A stretch of DNA of 64,000 bases from Kineococcus gynurae (GTDB lineage: Bacteria > Actinomycetota > Actinomycetes > Actinomycetales > Kineococcaceae), in assembly GCF_050871315.1 (NCBI RefSeq), contig NZ_JBJLRE010000004.1; one strand, 5' to 3'. Below are positions 49,841 to 58,107 of this stretch, piece after piece; position 1 is the first letter of the stretch, and each line of letters begins with the position of its first letter. The translations under genes and the position numbers were made by a program. The notes under the pieces are model-generated. The model was not told the DNA's origin. It was given only the letters and a program-made list of their open reading frames with translations, and searched no databases.

Positions 49841-50113
49841 GTGCTCGGCACCATCGTGGGGCTCATCATCATCGGTCTGGTGGCCGGCGCCATCGCCCGC
49901 CTCGTCATGCCCGGCAAGCAGAACATCGGCATCCTCGGCACCATCCTCGTCGGGGTCGTCGGCTCCTTCGTCGGTGGTTTCCTCGGCAAACTGATCTTCA
50001 ACTCGGGCAACGACTTCGTGCAGCCGTCGAGCTGGATCGGTTCCATCATCGGCGCGATCATCGTGCTGTTCCTGTACCTCAAGCTCGGCGGTCGCGCTCG
50101 CGCCCGTTCCTGA
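49841..50113 (+). CDS. GlsB/YeaQ/YmgE family small membrane protein
   Basis: 90 residues, three membrane spans with glycine-rich packing faces: VLGTIVGLIIIGLVAGAIARLV, GILGTILVGVVGSFVGGFLG and SWIGSIIGAIIVLFLYLKL. The central MPGKQNIG turn is the family signature (transglycosylase-associated, stress-linked). A perfect GGAGGT lies four bases before the GTG at 49841. The long upstream open frame is spurious. The 149-base spacer upstream probably carries the divergent promoters. Function of the family is not firmly known. Confidence 0.9.
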   Translation: MLGTIVGLIIIGLVAGAIARLVMPGKQNIGILGTILVGVVGSFVGGFLGKLIFNSGNDFVQPSSWIGSIIGAIIVLFLYLKLGGRARARS

Positions 50114-50129
50114 GGTCCTGCCCACCGGT

Positions 50130-50163
50130 GGCTGCCCGTCTCGAGAAGGGTGGACCGGCAGCC
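50130..50163 (+). terminator. Hairpin after the GlsB gene
   Basis: GGCTGCC (50130-50136) pairs with GGCAGCC (50157-50163); the 20-base loop is long, so this is a weaker terminator candidate. It lies 17 bases past the GlsB stop codon. Confidence 0.4.
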
Positions 50164-50217
50164 CCGGTTGCGCGACGATCTCCTCCTCCGTAGTTCCCGC
50201 TACCCGAGGAGCCGGTC

Positions 50218-51636
50218 ATGGGTGCGACGTCGAGCGCGACCGACGAGAACGTCAAGGACGCACCGGAGCTCAAACGGGCCATCGGGCCCAGGCTCCTCCT
50301 GCTCTTCATCGTCGGGGACATCCTCGGCACGGGGGTCTACGCCCTCACCGGTCAGGTCGCGGGTGAGGTCGGGGGGGCCGCCTGGATCCCGTTCCTGGTC
50401 GCCTTCGCGGTCGCGACCCTCACGGCGTTCTCCTACCTGGAACTGGTCACCAAGTACCCCCAGGCCGCCGGGGCCGCGCTCTACGCGCACAAGGCGTTCG
50501 GCGTCCACGTCGTGACGTTCCTCATCTGCTTCATCGTGATGTGCTCCGGCATCACCTCGGCGTCCGCCGCCTCGCGCGCCTTCGCCGCCAACCTCGCCCT
50601 GGGTTTCGGGCTCGAGGTCTCCAACGGGGTGGTCCTGCTCATCGCCCTGGGTTTCATGTCCCTGGTGATGGCCGTCAACGTGCGCGGGGTCTCCGAGAGC
50701 GTGCGGGTGAACGTCGTCCTGACCCTCGTCGAGCTCTCCGGTCTGCTGCTGGTCATCCTCATCGGTTTCTACGCCATCGCCGGCGGCAACGCCGACCTCT
50801 CCCGCGTGGTCGTCTTCGAGTCCCCGGACGACAAGTCCGCACTGCTGGCCGTCAGCACCGCGACGTCGTTGGCGTTCTTCGCCATGGTGGGTTTCGAGGA
50901 CTCGGTGAACATGGCCGAGGAGACGAAGGATCCCAGCCGCATCTTCCCGCGCATCATGCTGACCGGTCTCGGCATCACCGCGGTCATCTACGTGCTCGTC
51001 TCCGTCTGCGCGGTCGCGGTGGTCCCGGTCGGGGTCCTGGCCGAGAGCGAGACGCCGCTGGCGACCGTGGTCCAGACCGCGGCCCCGGACTTCCCCATCT
51101 CGGACCTGCTGCCGTTCATCTCGATGTTCGCCGTCGCGAACTCGGCCCTCATCAACATGCTCATGGCCAGCCGACTGCTGTACGGGATGGCCCGGCAGCG
51201 GGTGCTGCCGCCCGCCCTGGCCCGGGTCCACCCGCGTCGGCAGACCCCGTGGGTCGCGATCGTCGTGACGACCGGCATCTCCTTCGCCCTCATCACCTAC
51301 GTGTCGCTGGACCCGGGTTCGCCGGTGGTCTCGATCCTCGGGGGGACCACGTCGCTGCTGCTGCTCACCGTGTTCTGCGTGGTCAACGCCTGCGTGCTGG
51401 TCCTGCGCCGGGACCGCGTGGGGCACCACCACTTCCGGGCGGGGCGGGTGATCCCGGTCGTGGGCGTCGTGACCTGCGCCTGGCTCGTGCTGCCGTTCTC
51501 CTCGGGCCGCGACCCGGAGCAGTACGAGATCGCCGGGGTGCTCCTCGGGCTCGGTCTGGTCCTCTGGGCGATCACCCGGCTGCTGGGGCACGACGGGCGT
51601 CCCGCGCCGGACCAGGTGGGCGCCCCCACGAACTGA
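50218..51636 (+). CDS. APC family amino acid permease
   Basis: 472 residues, about 12 membrane spans, cytoplasmic N-terminus. The family hallmarks are LLFIVGDILGTGVYALTGQVAGEVGG (unwound TM1 with the substrate-binding GTG) and SLAFFAMVGFEDSVNMAEETKDPSRIFPR (TM6 to loop). ASRLLYGMARQRVLPPALARVHPRRQTPW is also typical. It imports amino acids; the specific substrate cannot be read. The ATG has GAGGAG upstream. It is followed by a strong bidirectional terminator shared with the RpiB-like gene. Confidence 0.9.
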   Translation: MGATSSATDENVKDAPELKRAIGPRLLLLFIVGDILGTGVYALTGQVAGEVGGAAWIPFLVAFAVATLTAFSYLELVTKYPQAAGAALYAHKAFGVHVVTFLICFIVMCSGITSASAASRAFAANLALGFGLEVSNGVVLLIALGFMSLVMAVNVRGVSESVRVNVVLTLVELSGLLLVILIGFYAIAGGNADLSRVVVFESPDDKSALLAVSTATSLAFFAMVGFEDSVNMAEETKDPSRIFPRIMLTGLGITAVIYVLVSVCAVAVVPVGVLAESETPLATVVQTAAPDFPISDLLPFISMFAVANSALINMLMASRLLYGMARQRVLPPALARVHPRRQTPWVAIVVTTGISFALITYVSLDPGSPVVSILGGTTSLLLLTVFCVVNACVLVLRRDRVGHHHFRAGRVIPVVGVVTCAWLVLPFSSGRDPEQYEIAGVLLGLGLVLWAITRLLGHDGRPAPDQVGAPTN

Positions 51637-51666
51637 TCCCCGCCCCGGGAGACCGGGACGGGGATC
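51635..51666. terminator. Bidirectional terminator between the permease and RpiB-like genes
   Basis: GATCCCCGCCCCGG (51635-51648) pairs with CCGGGACGGGGATC (51653-51666) with one mismatch and a 4-base loop. It begins at the permease stop codon and lies 22 bases from the convergent gene. Confidence 0.8.
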
Positions 51667-51687
51667 GGTTCGACCCTGTTGAGGACC

Positions 51688-52188
51688 TCAGCAGGCGGCG
51701 ACGGTCTCCGCCTCGGAACCGTCGAGGTTCTCGTAGGAGGAGATCGCGTCGACCTTGGCCTTGGAGTGGCTGCTCGGGTCGAAGGTGTAGCCGAGCCATT
51801 CCTTGGCCAGGCGGCGGGCCAGCTCGATGCCCACGACGCGCTGGCCCATGCAGAGCACCTGGGCGTCGTTGGACAGCACGGCCCGCTCGACCGAGAAGCT
51901 GTCGTGGGCGGTCACGGCCCGGATCCCGGGGACCTTGTTGGCCGCGATGGCCACGCCGAGCCCCGTGCCGCAGATGAACAGGGCCCGGTCGGCCTCGCCC
52001 GCGGCGACCTTGCGCGCCCCGGCCACGGCGACGTGCGGGTAGGCGGTGTCCTCGTCACCGTTCACCCCGACGTCGACGACCTCCACGACCCGCGGGTCCT
52101 TGAGCAGGTCGGCCTTGATGACGTCCTTGTACTGCACTCCGGCGTCGTCGGCACCCACCACGACACGCCACTGCGGGGTCTCGCTCAT
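51688..52188 (-). CDS. RpiB/LacAB family sugar-phosphate isomerase (possible tetrulose-4-phosphate isomerase)
   Basis: 166 residues. The active-site cysteine lies in ALFICGTGLGVAIAANKVPGIRAV, and AHDSFSVERAVLSNDAQVLCMGQRVVG completes the family pattern; RVVVGADDAGVQYKD forms the N-terminus. RpiB enzymes interconvert ribose 5-phosphate and ribulose 5-phosphate. The close relatives paired with a DhaK-DhaL kinase, as here, act on erythrulose 4-phosphates in the mycobacterial tetritol pathways (DerI/LerI). The kinase gene lies just upstream, 79 bases away. The ATG 52188 has GAGGAG. Confidence 0.82.
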   Translation of the reverse strand: MSETPQWRVVVGADDAGVQYKDVIKADLLKDPRVVEVVDVGVNGDEDTAYPHVAVAGARKVAAGEADRALFICGTGLGVAIAANKVPGIRAVTAHDSFSVERAVLSNDAQVLCMGQRVVGIELARRLAKEWLGYTFDPSSHSKAKVDAISSYENLDGSEAETVAAC

Positions 52189-52267
52189 CACCACTCCTCG
52201 TCGTTGCCGTCCCCGGGTGCAGCGTCCGCCGCGCCCGGATGCTTCCTGATCGTTCGTGCGGGACCGC

Positions 52268-53977
52268 TCAGAGCCGCTCGGCGACGGTGCGGGCCACCAG
52301 GGCCAGCGAGACGGCACCGGCGTCGGGGTGGCCGAGCGAACGCTCGGCCAGGGGGCGGGCCCGCCCGATCTGCGGGCGCAGGTCCTTGGTCGCCTCGGCG
52401 GCCTCGGTCGCCGCCTCGGCGGCCGACGCCCACGCGGTCCGGAGGTCGTCGCCGGCCTCGACCCGCTCGGTCAACCGGTCGCCGAAGGGGACCAGCGCGT
52501 CGAGCAGCGTCTTGTCCCCGACCCGGGCCCCACCGAGGTCCTGCACGGCGGCGATCCCGTCGGCGACGCCCTGCGCGACCGCGCCGGCCTCGGGCCGCCC
52601 CTCGTCGCCGAGGGCGGCCGCGAAGGCCCGCAGGAACACCCCCCAGATGACCCCGGAGGTCCCACCCGCCCGGTCGGCCCACCCGTCGGCACCGGCGGCC
52701 AGGGTCGAGCCGGCGCCCGCGCCCGCGTCGGCGGCCGAGCGCGCCTCCTGGGCGGCGGCGGTCGACCCTCGGGTCATCCCGACCCCGTGGTCCCCGTCCC
52801 CGGCGACGGCGTCGATCCGGCCCAGCTCGTCCTCGGCCGCGGCCAGCGCGTCCCGCACCGCCTCGAGGTGGCCGGCCACCGCGGCCCCGACCTCGGCGGC
52901 CGCGGCGGGCGTCCCGGTGTAGTCGGCGCGCTCCTCCTCGGGCACCACGTAGGTGGGCGCGGGGGAGGTCTGGATCGTCGTCCCGGTGGAGAACGCGGGC
53001 GACTGCGCGGGGGCGGTCCACAGGGTCTCCAGCTCCTCGTCGAGCCAGGTGACGGTGAGCGAGGCGCCGGCCATGTCGAGGGAGGTGACCAGTTCGCCGA
53101 CCTGCGGGGCGACGATCTCGTACCCCTTCTCGCGCAGCCGCTTCGCGATGGGGGCGTACAGGAGGAAGAGCTCCTCGTACTTGGTCGAGCCCAGCCCGTT
53201 CACCAGCACGGTGATCTTCCCGCCCTCGGGAGCGTCCTCCGGGCGGCCGCCCAGGACCCGGTCGACGAGGAGGTCCGCGATCTCGTCGGGACTGCCGATG
53301 GGCTCCTCGGAGATGCCGGGTTCGCCGTGGATGCCGAGCCCGACGCCCATGTGCCCGGACGTGACGGTGAACAGCGGCTCCTTCTCGCCGGGCAGCGTGC
53401 AGCCGGCGAAGGCGATGCCCATGGAGCGCGTGCGGTCGTTGGAGAACCGGGCGACGCGCAGCGTCTCGTCGAAGTCGTAGCCCGCCTCGGCCGCCGCGGA
53501 GGCGATCTTGAAGGCGACGACGTCACCGGCGATGCCGCGCCGGTTCCCCTGCGCGCCCTGCCCCTCGCTGGCGACGTCGTCGGTGACGACGAGCAGCTCG
53601 GCGCGGATGCCCTCCGAGCGCAGGCGCTGGGCGGCCAGACCGAAGTTGAGGATGTCCCCGGCGTAGTTGCCGAAGCCGAGGATCACCCCGCCGCCGTGGT
53701 CGGCCGCGCGCGCCACGTCGTAGACCCAGCGCGTCGAGGGGGAGGCGAACACGTCGCCGCACACGGCGCCGTCGGCCAGCCCCGGGCCGACGTAGCCCGC
53801 GAACGCCGGGTAGTGCCCGGACCCGCCGCCGACGACCACCGCGACCTTGCCCTCCGGCGTCGCGGTCGAGCGCACGACGCCGTGCGGCACCGGCTGCACG
53901 TAGTGGGAGTACAGGTCGACGAAGCCGGCCAGGGCGTCGGGGACGAACGAGGACGGGTCGCCGTAGATGCGCGTCAT
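52268..53977 (-). CDS. Dihydroxyacetone kinase family protein (fused DhaK-DhaL), possible erythrulose kinase
   Basis: 569 residues. The DhaK domain (~1-330) has GGGSGHYPAFAGYVG and VGNYAGD-type loops, and the substrate-binding histidine His217 in SGHMGVGLGIHGEP. The DhaL domain (~375-569) has the ADP/magnesium motif AVAGDGDHGVGMTRG and GGTSGVIWG. ATP-dependent single-chain kinases of this type act on dihydroxyacetone, glyceraldehyde or erythrulose. The pairing with an RpiB-like gene favours a tetrulose, by analogy to DerK/LerK in Mycobacterium. No transporter or dehydrogenase for tetritols is adjacent, so the pathway is incomplete here. It is divergent from thyA. Confidence 0.85.
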   Translation of the reverse strand: MTRIYGDPSSFVPDALAGFVDLYSHYVQPVPHGVVRSTATPEGKVAVVVGGGSGHYPAFAGYVGPGLADGAVCGDVFASPSTRWVYDVARAADHGGGVILGFGNYAGDILNFGLAAQRLRSEGIRAELLVVTDDVASEGQGAQGNRRGIAGDVVAFKIASAAAEAGYDFDETLRVARFSNDRTRSMGIAFAGCTLPGEKEPLFTVTSGHMGVGLGIHGEPGISEEPIGSPDEIADLLVDRVLGGRPEDAPEGGKITVLVNGLGSTKYEELFLLYAPIAKRLREKGYEIVAPQVGELVTSLDMAGASLTVTWLDEELETLWTAPAQSPAFSTGTTIQTSPAPTYVVPEEERADYTGTPAAAAEVGAAVAGHLEAVRDALAAAEDELGRIDAVAGDGDHGVGMTRGSTAAAQEARSAADAGAGAGSTLAAGADGWADRAGGTSGVIWGVFLRAFAAALGDEGRPEAGAVAQGVADGIAAVQDLGGARVGDKTLLDALVPFGDRLTERVEAGDDLRTAWASAAEAATEAAEATKDLRPQIGRARPLAERSLGHPDAGAVSLALVARTVAERL

Positions 53978-54181
53978 GCTCGGGATCTCCTTCGATCGCT
54001 GCGCGGGGGCTGCACCGCCCCGGCACAGGCGTTCTGGACAGGTGTGCCGTGCGGTCTGCGGCCACGGTAACCGGCCCCGGAGGCGGTGTCAGGGGCCTTG
54101 CTCACCTGAGCACGAGGCTGCGATATAGAGATTCCGGCCCGCGGGTAGGGTCGGCGCAGACCAGGGGAAGGGCCCACGAAC

Positions 54182-54979
54182 GTGATCGACACCCAGTACG
54201 AGACCCTGCTGCGCCGCGTCCTCGAGACGGGGGCCCGCAAGTCCGACCGCACCGGTACGGGGACCCGCAGCCTGTTCGGCCACCAGCTCCGCTACGACCT
54301 GGCGGAGGGCTTCCCGCTGGTCACCACCAAGCGCGTCCACTTCCGCTCCCTCGCCCTGGAGCTGCTGTGGTTCCTGCGCGGGGAGGGCAACGCCCGCTGG
54401 CTGCAGGAGCGCAAGGTGCGCATCTGGGACGAGTGGGCCGCCCCCGACGGCGACCTCGGCCCCGTCTACGGCGTGCAGTGGCGGTCCTGGCCGACGCCGG
54501 ACGGTCGCCACGTCGACCAGGTCACGGCCGTCCTCGACACCCTGCGCCGCGACCCGGACTCCCGCCGCATGATCGTCTCGGCCTGGAACGTCGCCGAGCT
54601 CGACAAGATGGCCCTCGCCCCCTGCCACGCGCTGTTCCAGTTCTACGTGGCCGACGGCCGCCTCTCCTGCCAGCTCTACCAGCGCTCGGCCGACCTGTTC
54701 CTGGGCGTGCCGTTCAACATCGCCTCCTACGCGCTGCTGACGACGATGGTCGCCCAGCAGGTGGGACTGACCCCGGGTGAGTTCGTCTGGACCGGCGGTG
54801 ACTGCCACGTCTACGAGAACCACGTGGAGCAGGTGCGCGAGCAGCTGACCCGCGACCCCTACCCGTTCCCGACGCTGACCGTCGCGCCGCGCCCCTCCCT
54901 GTTCGAGCACGAGTACGAGGACTTCGGCGTCCACGACTACCGCCACCACCCGACGATCGCGGCCCCGGTGGCGGTGTGA
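54182..54979 (+). CDS. thyA: Thymidylate synthase
   Basis: Makes dTMP from dUMP using methylene-tetrahydrofolate, which becomes dihydrofolate for the next enzyme. 265 residues, the compact ThyA length. Motifs are SDRTGTGTRSLFG with the phosphate-binding arginine, the catalytic cysteine C148 in MALAPCHALFQFYV, the QRSADLFLGVPFNIASYALL stretch, and the C-terminus HPTIAAPVAV. GTG 54182 has GGGGAAGG upstream; a TAGGGT (-10-like) lies at 54146-54151. It overlaps folA by 4 bases (GTGA). Confidence 0.96.
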   Translation: MIDTQYETLLRRVLETGARKSDRTGTGTRSLFGHQLRYDLAEGFPLVTTKRVHFRSLALELLWFLRGEGNARWLQERKVRIWDEWAAPDGDLGPVYGVQWRSWPTPDGRHVDQVTAVLDTLRRDPDSRRMIVSAWNVAELDKMALAPCHALFQFYVADGRLSCQLYQRSADLFLGVPFNIASYALLTTMVAQQVGLTPGEFVWTGGDCHVYENHVEQVREQLTRDPYPFPTLTVAPRPSLFEHEYEDFGVHDYRHHPTIAAPVAV

Positions 54980-55467
54980 CCGTCTCGCTGATCTGGGCGC
55001 AGTCCCGCGACCGGGTCATCGGCCGCGACGGGGGGCTGCCGTGGCGCATCCCCGAGGACCTGCACCAGTTCACGGCACGCACCCGCGGCCACGTCGTCGT
55101 GATGGGCCGGGCCACCTGGGAGTCCCTGCCCGACTCCTACCGGCCGCTGCCGGACCGGCGCAACGTCGTCCTCACCCGGACCCCGGGCTGGTCCGCGCCC
55201 GGTGCCGAGGTCGCCGCCGACCTGCGGACGGCGCTCGCCCTGGCCGAGGACGTCTGGGTGATCGGCGGGGGCGCGGTCTACCGCGACGCCCTGCCGCTGG
55301 CCGACCGGGCCGTGGTCACCGAGGTCGACCTCGACGTCGAGGGCGACACCCTCGCCCCGGACCTCGGGCCGGGGTGGTCCCGGCTCGACGTCGAGCCCGC
55401 GGAGGGCTGGACGACCTCGCGGACCGGAATCCGCTTCCGCGTCGTCACCTGGGAACGGCCCGGCTGA
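54976..55467 (+). CDS. folA: Dihydrofolate reductase
   Basis: Reduces dihydrofolate, made by ThyA, to tetrahydrofolate with NADPH. 163 residues. Motifs are VSLIWAQSRDRVIGRDGGLPWRIPEDLHQF (folate site, with the acidic active residue in PEDLHQF), VVVMGRATWESLP, VVLTRTPGW, and VWVIGGGAVYRDAL. GTG 54976 overlaps the thyA stop, so the two steps of the thymidylate cycle are translationally coupled. Confidence 0.96.
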   Translation: MTVSLIWAQSRDRVIGRDGGLPWRIPEDLHQFTARTRGHVVVMGRATWESLPDSYRPLPDRRNVVLTRTPGWSAPGAEVAADLRTALALAEDVWVIGGGAVYRDALPLADRAVVTEVDLDVEGDTLAPDLGPGWSRLDVEPAEGWTTSRTGIRFRVVTWERPG

Positions 55468-55586
55468 GCCGCCTGCTCACGCCACCCTGCAGGCCGCTCC
55501 GGCACCGCACCTCTGGACGCCGGCGATCACGGGTGGCACCCTCCGACGACAGGGACCCGTCGGGTCCCCGGCCCCCGGAGGTCGTC

Positions 55587-55826
55587 ATGGGCACGCTGCT
55601 CGTCCTGCTCGGGTTCTTCGCCCTCATCGGCTTCGTCATCCGCATGGGCAGCCCCGCCCCGCGACCCCGCTCCAGGGCCCGGACCTCGGACTCCTTCTGG
55701 GCCGGTGGCGGCGAACAGGGGTCCGGCTCCGGCTCCGACTGGTGCGACACCTCCGGCGGCGGCTGGGGCGGCGGGGGGTTCGACGGCGGCGGGGGCGGTT
55801 GCGACGGTGGGGGCGGCGGGAACTGA
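55587..55826 (+). CDS. Small single-span membrane protein with Gly/Cys-rich tail
   Basis: 79 residues. One membrane span (MGTLLVLLGFFALIGFVIRM) is followed by a short basic stretch (PRPRSRART). A tail then begins SDSFWAGGGEQGSGSGSDWCD and ends in glycine runs with two cysteines (DWCDT and GGCDGG). GGAG lies six bases before the ATG at 55587. Similar tiny proteins with a span and a Gly/Ser/Asp/Cys tail occur in many bacteria with no known function. It was hidden inside a longer spurious frame. Confidence 0.65.
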   Translation: MGTLLVLLGFFALIGFVIRMGSPAPRPRSRARTSDSFWAGGGEQGSGSGSDWCDTSGGGWGGGGFDGGGGGCDGGGGGN

Positions 55827-55871
55827 GCCCGCCCCGGTCGGGCCGCCGACAAGACCCCGCTCAGGTCCGGC

Positions 55872-56450
55872 TCAGGAGACGTCGACGCCGAAGTCCCGCG
55901 CGATGCCCAGCAACCCGCTGGCGTACCCCTGGCCCACCGCCCGGAACTTCCACTCGCCGTTGTAGCGGTAGACCTCGCCGAACACCATCGCCGTCTCGGT
56001 CGAGGCGTCCTCGGACAGGTCGTAGCGGACGACCTCGCGACCGTCGGCCTTGTCCACGAGCCGGATGAACGCGCCCTGCACCTGCCCGAAGCTCTGCCGC
56101 CGGCTCTCGGCGTCGTAGATCGAGACCGCGAAGACGATCTTGTCGCACGAGGTCGGGACCAGGGTGAGGTCGACGTCGATGACCTCGTCGTCGCCCTCGC
56201 CCTCGCCGGTGCGGTTGTCCCCGGTGTGGGTCACCGACCCGTCGGGGGAGGTGAGGTTGTTGTAGAAGACGAAGTGGGCGTCGGAGAGGACCTTTCCCTG
56301 CGGACCGACGAGCAGCGCGCTGGCGTCGAGGTCGAAGTCGACCCCGGTCGTCGTCCGGACGTCCCAGCCGAGTCCCACCGACGCCTGCCGCAGCTCGGGC
56401 GCGACCTTCGTCAACGACACGTTGCCGCCCTTGGCCAGCGTGACACCCAT
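55872..56450 (-). CDS. TerD family stress protein
   Basis: 192 residues, calcium-binding TerD domain over its whole length. It opens MGVTLAKGGNVSLTKVAPELRQASVGLGWDVRTTTGVDFDLDAS in pieces 1-45 (the acidic DFDLDAS is a calcium loop). It continues DAHFVFYNNLTSPDGSVTHTGDNRTGEGEGDDEVIDVDL (~58-96) and FAVSIYDAESRRQSFGQVQGAFIRLVD. TerD proteins accompany tellurite and general stress resistance; other ter genes are absent here, so it is probably a general-stress singleton. ATG 56450 has GAGGGA upstream. The open frame upstream is spurious. Confidence 0.92.
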   Translation of the reverse strand: MGVTLAKGGNVSLTKVAPELRQASVGLGWDVRTTTGVDFDLDASALLVGPQGKVLSDAHFVFYNNLTSPDGSVTHTGDNRTGEGEGDDEVIDVDLTLVPTSCDKIVFAVSIYDAESRRQSFGQVQGAFIRLVDKADGREVVRYDLSEDASTETAMVFGEVYRYNGEWKFRAVGQGYASGLLGIARDFGVDVS

Positions 56451-56593
56451 CGTCCCTCGTCCCTCCGCTCGTCGAGGTCCCGACGCTACGCGAGCGCGCT
56501 GCACCCCGCCCGGGGGGTTCCTGGACGACGGCTGTGCCGGCCCCGGCCGGTCGTCGGCCACGGACGGGCAGGACAGGGAGGCCCGAAGATAGT

Positions 56594-56605
56594 TACCCTG
56601 GGGTA
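56594..56605. promoter_or_regulatory. Small dyad between terD and the Bcr/CflA exporter
   Basis: TACCC-TG-GGGTA is a short palindrome in the 268-base divergent spacer, embedded in an unusually AT-richer stretch (GATAGTTACCCTGGGGTAC). It could be an operator or part of a promoter. No regulator gene is adjacent. The rest of the spacer shows nothing clear. Confidence 0.3.
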
Positions 56606-56718
56606 CGACGCACGGCGATCCGCCGTCGCCCCACCCCGAGCGCCCCCCGGACCGTGCCCCGCGGCTCCGGGTCCTCCGAATGCGCCGAGGTGCCACCGCC
56701 CCTCCCGTCAAGGACAGA

Positions 56719-58107
56719 ATGACCTCGCCCCAGCGTCCCTCCTCGCCCGAGTCCTGCCCGCCCCGCGACGTCGTCCCGGCGCAGTCCCGGATCGACGCCG
56801 CCCGCCCCCCGGCCCCGCGTCCCGCCCCCGAGGCCGAGAGCGTCACCGGGGAGCCGGTCGGGTCGGTCGCGGACCGGTTGGCGCTCTCCCGGGCCCGGGT
56901 CGTGGGCCTGATCGTCCTGCTCGGCGCCATGGCGACGCTCGGACCGATCTCGGTGGACCTCTACCTGCCCTCGCTGCCCCAGGTGGCGAGCGACCTGGGG
57001 ACGACGCCCGCCGCCGCCCAGCTGACCATCACCGGCGTGCTCATCGGCTCGGCCGTCGGGCAGCTCGTGGTCGGGCCCATGTCGGACCGGTTCGGGCGCC
57101 GCCGCCCCGCCCTCGTCTGCCTCGGCTTCTTCGTGCTGATCAGCGTGGCCTGCGTGCTGGCCCCGACCATCGAGGCCCTCGCCGCCGCGCGCATCCTCTC
57201 CGGGGTGGGCGCCTCCGCGGGCGGCGTCATCGGCATGGCCGTCGTCCGTGACCTGTTCACCGGACCGACCGCGGCCCGCCTGATGTCCCGCCTCGTCCTG
57301 GTGATCGGGGTCGCACCGCTCTTCGCCCCCACCATCGGCGGGGCCCTGGCGCAGGTGTGGGGCTGGCGCACGGTCCTCGCGAGCATCGGGGTCGCCGGTC
57401 TGCTGCTGGCCGTGGTCGTCTGGCGCGCGCTGCCCGAGACCCGGCCGGTCACGGTGCGTCCCACGACCGCGGGCGCCCGGGGGCTGCTGAGCACGTTCGC
57501 CGGGTTCGGGGTCCTGCTGCGCGACCGCCGCTTCCTGTCCTTCGCCGTGATGCCGGGCCTGGCCATGGCCGTGGTGATGAGCTACGTGGCCGTCTCGCCG
57601 TTCGTGCTGCAGGTCGGCTACGGACTCAGCCACACCGAGTTCGCCGTCCTCTTCGCGGTGAACGGGATCGCGCTCGTCGGGGGCACCCAGGTCAACGCCG
57701 CCCTGGTCGGTCGCCTCGACTCGATGGTCCTGCTGCGGGCGGGGCTCGTCCTGGGCGTCGTCTTCGCCGTCGGCCTGCTGGTCGTGGCCCTCACGGGCGC
57801 CGGCGGCCTGACCGGGCTCGTGGTCGCGCTCTGGCTGCTCCTCGCCACGGGTGGTCTGGTCATGCCGAACGCCGCCACGCTGGCGCTCGCGCCCTACGGC
57901 GAGCGGGCCGGGTCGGCCGCGGCGCTGGTCACCGCCCTGCAGTCCGGCGTCGGCGGCGTCGTCGGCGTCCTGACCGGGGCGCTGGGGGGCGACGCGGTCG
58001 CCATGGCCGGGGTGTCGCTCGGCGCGGTGGCCCTCTCGACGTTCCTCTTCGCCCTGGTGTCCCGGCGGGCTCGACGCGAGGGGGCCGCCCTAGGCTTGCG
58101 GGCATGA
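56719..58107 (+). CDS. MFS exporter, Bcr/CflA family
   Basis: 462 residues, 12 membrane spans after a ~65-residue Pro/Arg/Ala-rich cytoplasmic N-terminus. Motifs are LGPISVDLYLPSLPQVASDLGTTPAAAQLTITGVLIGSAVGQLVVGPMSDRFGRR across ~85-140 (TM1-TM2 and motif A) and GVGASAGGVIGMAVVRDLF, both typical of Bcr/CflA drug exporters (bicyclomycin, chloramphenicol type). ATG 56719 has AAGGA upstream; the 13 codons before it are not conserved in type. It overlaps the M13 peptidase gene by 4 bases (ATGA). Confidence 0.88.
   Translation: MTSPQRPSSPESCPPRDVVPAQSRIDAARPPAPRPAPEAESVTGEPVGSVADRLALSRARVVGLIVLLGAMATLGPISVDLYLPSLPQVASDLGTTPAAAQLTITGVLIGSAVGQLVVGPMSDRFGRRRPALVCLGFFVLISVACVLAPTIEALAAARILSGVGASAGGVIGMAVVRDLFTGPTAARLMSRLVLVIGVAPLFAPTIGGALAQVWGWRTVLASIGVAGLLLAVVVWRALPETRPVTVRPTTAGARGLLSTFAGFGVLLRDRRFLSFAVMPGLAMAVVMSYVAVSPFVLQVGYGLSHTEFAVLFAVNGIALVGGTQVNAALVGRLDSMVLLRAGLVLGVVFAVGLLVVALTGAGGLTGLVVALWLLLATGGLVMPNAATLALAPYGERAGSAAALVTALQSGVGGVVGVLTGALGGDAVAMAGVSLGAVALSTFLFALVSRRARREGAALGLRA

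Noticed and set aside
53978..54181. Possible TPP or folate riboswitch ahead of thyA
   Set aside because: The spacer is short and shows no conserved aptamer core; only a weak dyad (TGCTC/GAGCA near 54099-54112) and -10-like boxes are visible.
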